Below are positions 61,417 through 64,000 of a stretch of DNA of 64,000 nucleotides, piece by piece; the stretch's first letter is position 1, and each line of letters opens with the position of its first letter. The notes under the pieces are model-generated. The model did not search any database and was not told the origin of the DNA. It saw only the letters and a program-made list of their open reading frames with translations. The DNA comes from Brevundimonas sp. GTDB lineage: Bacteria; Pseudomonadota; Alphaproteobacteria; Caulobacterales; Caulobacteraceae. Both the position numbers and the translations under genes were made by a program. The DNA lies in assembly GCA_003248965.1 (NCBI GenBank), contig QFQU01000010.1, positions 150,489 through 214,488 on the forward strand. The letters are read 5' to 3'.

Positions 61417-62674
61417 CTGTAAACAGCCTTTGACGATGATCCGGGAGGAATTCTGGCGCGCTTATAGGTCCGTGCGTTGCAGCGGACAATCCGATCTGAT
61501 AGCGAACGCCCCTCGCGATGACCGCCCCCGGAGATTTCCGGGTCGAAAGCGGCCTGATGGCGGAGTGGTGACGCAGAGGACTGCAAATCCTTGCACCCGG
61601 GTTCGATTCCCGGTCAGGCCTCCATCGCGAATCGGTAAGACACGGTTGTTCGCCATCCGTGCCTATCAAAACCCGATCCATAGCCGCCCCAGCCAAGGCT
61701 TTTTGTGCGGCCGCGCGGGTGTAGCGCTCGACTTCCTTGAGCGTCTTGTGACCCGTGATCGCTGCAATCTGGTGCGGTGTGCAGCCTGATTCCGCCAATC
61801 TTCGCGCCGCCGCCTTGCGAATTCCGTGCGCGGTGCATCCGGCAGGCAGGCCGGCAGCCTTTGCCGAATCGGTGAACCAGTTACCGAAGCCGCGCGCGGT
61901 GTAGGGCTTGCCGTGTTGGGTCGCGATGAAGATCAGTTGTCCGCTCGCATAGGCGGATATCGATCGGCTCAAACTTGGGTGGATCGGGATTTCGAGCGGC
62001 TGACCCGTCTTTTCCTGCCGGACTACCACATGGCCGTCCAAGACGTGCTGCGGCCCCATCTGGCGCACATCCCCCGATCTTTGGGCCGTGTAAAGCAGCA
62101 GATCGAAAGCGAGCCTCTCTCGCGTTCCCAGCGCCCACTTGGCTTCGAACGTGCTGATTTCCGCCTCGGTCCAGGTGTGATGGCCGTCCGTCTTGTTCTT
62201 GACCGGACGAACGCCGATTGTCGGGTCCGCCTTGAGCATGTCTCGCTCGATGGCGAAACGCATCAGGGCGCGGAACACCTTCAGGAAGGTATTGGCGGCG
62301 GCGGGTCGATCCGCGCGGTTATCGACCCATTTGCGCACGTTGGCGCTGGTGATCTTCGCGATAGGCAAGGCGCCAGCCGTTTCGCGGAACCGCTCGATGA
62401 TGTTGCGATAGGTCTTCTGCGTGACGGGCGCCAGGCGCTTGAAATCGGCAGACGCATAGTAGGCGACGACCACGGCGGAGAGGCTTCCCGTTGCAGTGCG
62501 CTTCGATCCGATCTCGACCTTCTTGGCGGCGTCGGCAGCGCCATACCACGTCCACCACGCCTCTGTGCCGAACTGTTCGCGAGTCTGGCTTTGAGGAAAG
62601 CCGGGGCGACGAAAGCGCCATCTGAGAACGCCGTGCCGGTCCCTATAGGCCGAAACGTAGGCGGGTTTCTTCAC
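61313..62674 (-). CDS. int: Tyrosine recombinase (integrase) whose frame runs through tRNA-Cys
   Basis: 453 codons from GTG 62674. The N-terminal part has an arm-type start and a core-binding domain (AVVVAYYASADFKRLAPVTQ). The catalytic domain shows Arg in AQRSGDVR, His/Arg in HGIRKAAARRLAESG, His in ITGHKTLKEV and the nucleophile Tyr in ERYTRAA. Residues 1-350 come from the element. From residue 351 the frame enters the antisense of tRNA-Cys (WRPDRESNPG) and then chromosomal DNA into the pcm-like gene, adding about 103 residues. The native C-terminus before integration was therefore probably shorter. The GTG overlaps the upstream stop (GTGA). Confidence 0.9.
   Translation of the reverse strand: MKKPAYVSAYRDRHGVLRWRFRRPGFPQSQTREQFGTEAWWTWYGAADAAKKVEIGSKRTATGSLSAVVVAYYASADFKRLAPVTQKTYRNIIERFRETAGALPIAKITSANVRKWVDNRADRPAAANTFLKVFRALMRFAIERDMLKADPTIGVRPVKNKTDGHHTWTEAEISTFEAKWALGTRERLAFDLLLYTAQRSGDVRQMGPQHVLDGHVVVRQEKTGQPLEIPIHPSLSRSISAYASGQLIFIATQHGKPYTARGFGNWFTDSAKAAGLPAGCTAHGIRKAAARRLAESGCTPHQIAAITGHKTLKEVERYTRAAAQKALAGAAMDRVLIGTDGEQPCLTDSRWRPDRESNPGARICSPLRHHSAIRPLSTRKSPGAVIARGVRYQIGLSAATHGPISAPEFLPDHRQRLFTDGFHRRAQGHGRLAGAGERRHQPRDPSGHDGDAA
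61551..61624 (+). tRNA. tRNA-Cys (anticodon GCA)
   Basis: 74 nt with CCA. The acceptor GGCCTGA pairs with TCAGGCC, the anticodon loop CTGCAAA gives GCA, and the T arm is CCGGG-TTCGATT-CCCGG. The gene is complete, so the element has restored its 3' end. Foreign DNA begins directly after it. Confidence 0.97.
61600..61624. other. Inferred attachment site (att) at the 3' end of tRNA-Cys
   Basis: An integrase gene adjacent to, and pointing into, a tRNA 3' end indicates site-specific insertion. The core is expected in the T arm and acceptor. The matching copy should lie beyond the right edge. Boundaries are inferred. Confidence 0.6.
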
Positions 62675-62910
62675 GCAACCTGATCCCAGGGATTGTCTTC
62701 TTCGACATGGGGCAGATCGGAAAAGGCGGCGTCAAGCTCCAGACGGTCCCAAACCAGGCGGCGATCAATGGGCCGTGGCGGCGGCATGCGACCGTCAGCG
62801 ACCATTTCATCGAACTTGCTGACGCCCACACCGATGTAGGCGGCACCCTCGACCCGCGACAGACCACGGGGCGGGCAGCCCATCGGCAAGACGTTGCGGT
62901 TGGCGCTCAT
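62671..62910 (-). CDS. AlpA/excisionase-like helix-turn-helix protein
   Basis: 79 residues. LSRVEGAAYIGVGVSKFDEMV and PRPIDRRLVWDRLELDAAF are the MerR-like winged helix of AlpA/Xis regulators. It probably controls integration or excision with the adjacent integrase, whose GTG overlaps its stop. The ATG also overlaps the stop of the upstream gene. Confidence 0.85.
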   Translation of the reverse strand: MSANRNVLPMGCPPRGLSRVEGAAYIGVGVSKFDEMVADGRMPPPRPIDRRLVWDRLELDAAFSDLPHVEEDNPWDQVA

Positions 62911-63362
62911 CCCTCCCCCTTCCCATTGCGGGCGAGGAAGGCATTAATGCCGGCGTCTAGTTCTGCCAGCTTTGCGTTCACCTCACCGCGCCGAATGGTC
63001 TTCAGCGCCAGCCGGTTCAACCACGCGTCGATGTAGCTCCGGGCGACCTTCAACACCCACACGATCCGCTTCTTGGTCAGGCCAGGCGTCTTGATCTTCG
63101 TGAAGATCGGCAAGCCGGGTTCGGAGTTGATCCGATATTTCGGGCGAGGCGGACCGTCGATGCAGACGATCCGACGCGTGTGTCCGGTGATCGTCCGCTG
63201 TTGGAACTTCCGAAACTCGGCCGCAGCCTCGGCGTCGGACAAATGCCCGGGAGCCGTGAAGCTGGCCACGCTTGTTGGCCCCGTGCGGATGTTAATCCGA
63301 CGAGCGGGCGGGGCCTCATGCTCATCCGCCAGCTTCTCCAGCGCGTCTAGGTCGATGGTCAT
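62907..63362 (-). CDS. Hypothetical protein of the integrated element
   Basis: 151 residues, soluble, with a charged N-terminus and a basic C-terminal half (KKRIVWVLKVARSYIDAWLN). No family recognised. Its ATG overlaps the stop of a 37-residue gene and its stop overlaps the next ATG, so it is part of a tight leftward module. Confidence 0.75.
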   Translation of the reverse strand: MTIDLDALEKLADEHEAPPARRINIRTGPTSVASFTAPGHLSDAEAAAEFRKFQQRTITGHTRRIVCIDGPPRPKYRINSEPGLPIFTKIKTPGLTKKRIVWVLKVARSYIDAWLNRLALKTIRRGEVNAKLAELDAGINAFLARNGKGEG

Positions 63363-63472
63363 GGCCGGTCCTCGCGATCAAACAGGCGCTCGACACAGCC
63401 AACGACGGCCATCATCACGACAAGGCCAATCGGCGTCATTACACCCAACAAATACCAGGTCAGGGCGCTCAT
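63359..63472 (-). CDS. 37-residue single-pass membrane protein of the element
   Basis: 37 residues, mostly one hydrophobic helix (LTWYLLGVMTPIGLVVMMAV) followed by a charged tail ERLFDREDRP. Both ends overlap neighbouring genes by ATGA, which strongly supports translation. Phage or plasmid small membrane proteins of this kind have varied roles; none can be assigned. Confidence 0.7.
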   Translation of the reverse strand: MSALTWYLLGVMTPIGLVVMMAVVGCVERLFDREDRP

Positions 63473-64000
63473 TTCGGTTCACCTGTCGGGGCGGCGGGCT
63501 GGGGTTGCCAGTAGCCGTCGATCTCGAAAACCTCCCAGCCTTCGGTGTCGAAGTCGGTTCGACCCCAAAGCTGGAATGAGCCGTATTCGGGATCAAAGCG
63601 GGCGCGGGGTTGCCATGTGCCTTTCCACCACGCCTGAAACTCCTCGCCGGTGCGCGGCGCGGTGCTGATGTCCTGCCACCCGCCCCCTGGCAGCGGCGAT
63701 GCGGGGGCGGCTGCTAGCATATGTGAATAGTCCGCTTTCATGCGTGTCGCAGGCCGGTGAACGAAAGCGTAGCGCGTCGGATTGAACCCATACTGCGCGA
63801 CATTTCGGAACAGATTGAAAGCGACAATACTGCCGTCGTCGCCCTGAGACTGGACGATCACCACGTCACCCTTCGTCAGCAGGTCGGGATTAGTGAACGT
63901 CTCAACTGCGCGCAGCACGTCTCCGGGCAAAACGCGAGCATCAGGCCGCAGCCGTTTGCCGGGCACCAGGCGCAGCGCATCGGTGGGGGCTTCATTGCTC
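63469..64000 (-). CDS. Phage-type protein with DUF551-like domain (partial, runs off the right edge)
   Basis: The frame is open to the right edge and ends with TGA at 63469. At least 177 residues are visible. The C-terminal 65 residues (GGWQDISTAPRTGEEFQAWW, then RARFDPEYGSFQLWG and WEVFEIDGYWQPQP) match the DUF551 family common in phages. The N-terminal part (GKRLRPDARVLPGDVLRAVE) is unfamiliar. The true start lies outside the window. Confidence 0.75.
   Translation of the reverse strand, partial: SNEAPTDALRLVPGKRLRPDARVLPGDVLRAVETFTNPDLLTKGDVVIVQSQGDDGSIVAFNLFRNVAQYGFNPTRYAFVHRPATRMKADYSHMLAAAPASPLPGGGWQDISTAPRTGEEFQAWWKGTWQPRARFDPEYGSFQLWGRTDFDTEGWEVFEIDGYWQPQPAAPTGEPK

Overview
The window is about 64 kb of GC-rich chromosome from an alphaproteobacterium of the order Caulobacterales, most probably a Brevundimonas-like species. 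The markers are lineage-typical: fliX divergent from flgI-cheL-flbY, a popZ polar organiser gene close to valS, LexA boxes of the alphaproteobacterial type (GTTC-N7-GTTC), a stand-alone NDUFS4-like complex I protein, DUF2842, and a pcm-like gene beside tolC. Genes are densely packed on both strands, with many 4-bp ATGA/GTGA overlaps.

Layout. 1-2.9 kb: tandem paralogous membrane proteins and a CPBP protease. 2.9-10.3 kb: SOS-controlled uvrA, a lipoprotein, a group III truncated haemoglobin, an ABC-F ATPase and an EAL-domain phosphodiesterase. 10.3-15 kb: the flagellar cluster flbY-cheL-flgI with a sigma-54 type promoter, divergent fliX, then dksA and gltX. 15-20 kb: small envelope proteins, a LOG-family hydrolase, ctaA (heme A synthase), a decayed PhoX fragment, and rplM-rpsI. 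20-29.5 kb: argC, phaC, recJ, three tRNA genes (Glu, Pro, Arg), a double cold-shock protein, trhO and nnrD. 29.5-33.2 kb: glnB-glnA and tatABC. 33-41 kb: rnhA, an MFS exporter, an NfeD/SPFH pair, and the LPS-core operon kdsA-hldE-hldD with a coupled DUF3089 gene. 41-50.6 kb: cfa, sseA, an orphan amino-acid-binding lipoprotein, metC, an O-antigen ligase-like protein, parE and an FAD dehydrogenase. 50.6-54.7 kb: a 553-bp gene-poor gap ending in a perfect SOS box, a radical SAM gene, a frameshifted RNA methyltransferase gene and a glycine-zipper protein. 54.7-61.4 kb: tlyA-valS, popZ, tolC and a pcm-like gene. 61.55 kb to the right edge: tRNA-Cys followed by the left end of an integrated element (integrase, AlpA/excisionase-like protein, three phage-type small proteins). 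The element continues past the window.

Genes that work together: flgI, cheL, flbY and fliX in basal-body assembly; kdsA, hldE and hldD in Kdo and heptose supply for LPS; tatA, tatB and tatC in folded-protein export; glnB and glnA in nitrogen control; uvrA and probably the radical SAM gene in the DNA-damage response; sseA, metC and perhaps the orphan binding protein in sulfur amino-acid metabolism.

Most of the window is core chromosome. The parts most worth a second look are the SOS box upstream of the radical SAM gene, the DUF3089 protein that lacks its expected catalytic serine yet is coupled to heptose synthesis, the integrase whose reading frame runs through its tRNA attachment site, the EAL gene at the end of the flagellar operon, and several broken or degenerate genes. 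I found no CRISPR array, rRNA, tmRNA, SRP RNA or RNase P RNA. No database search was possible, so family names rest on motifs and recalled sequence patterns.
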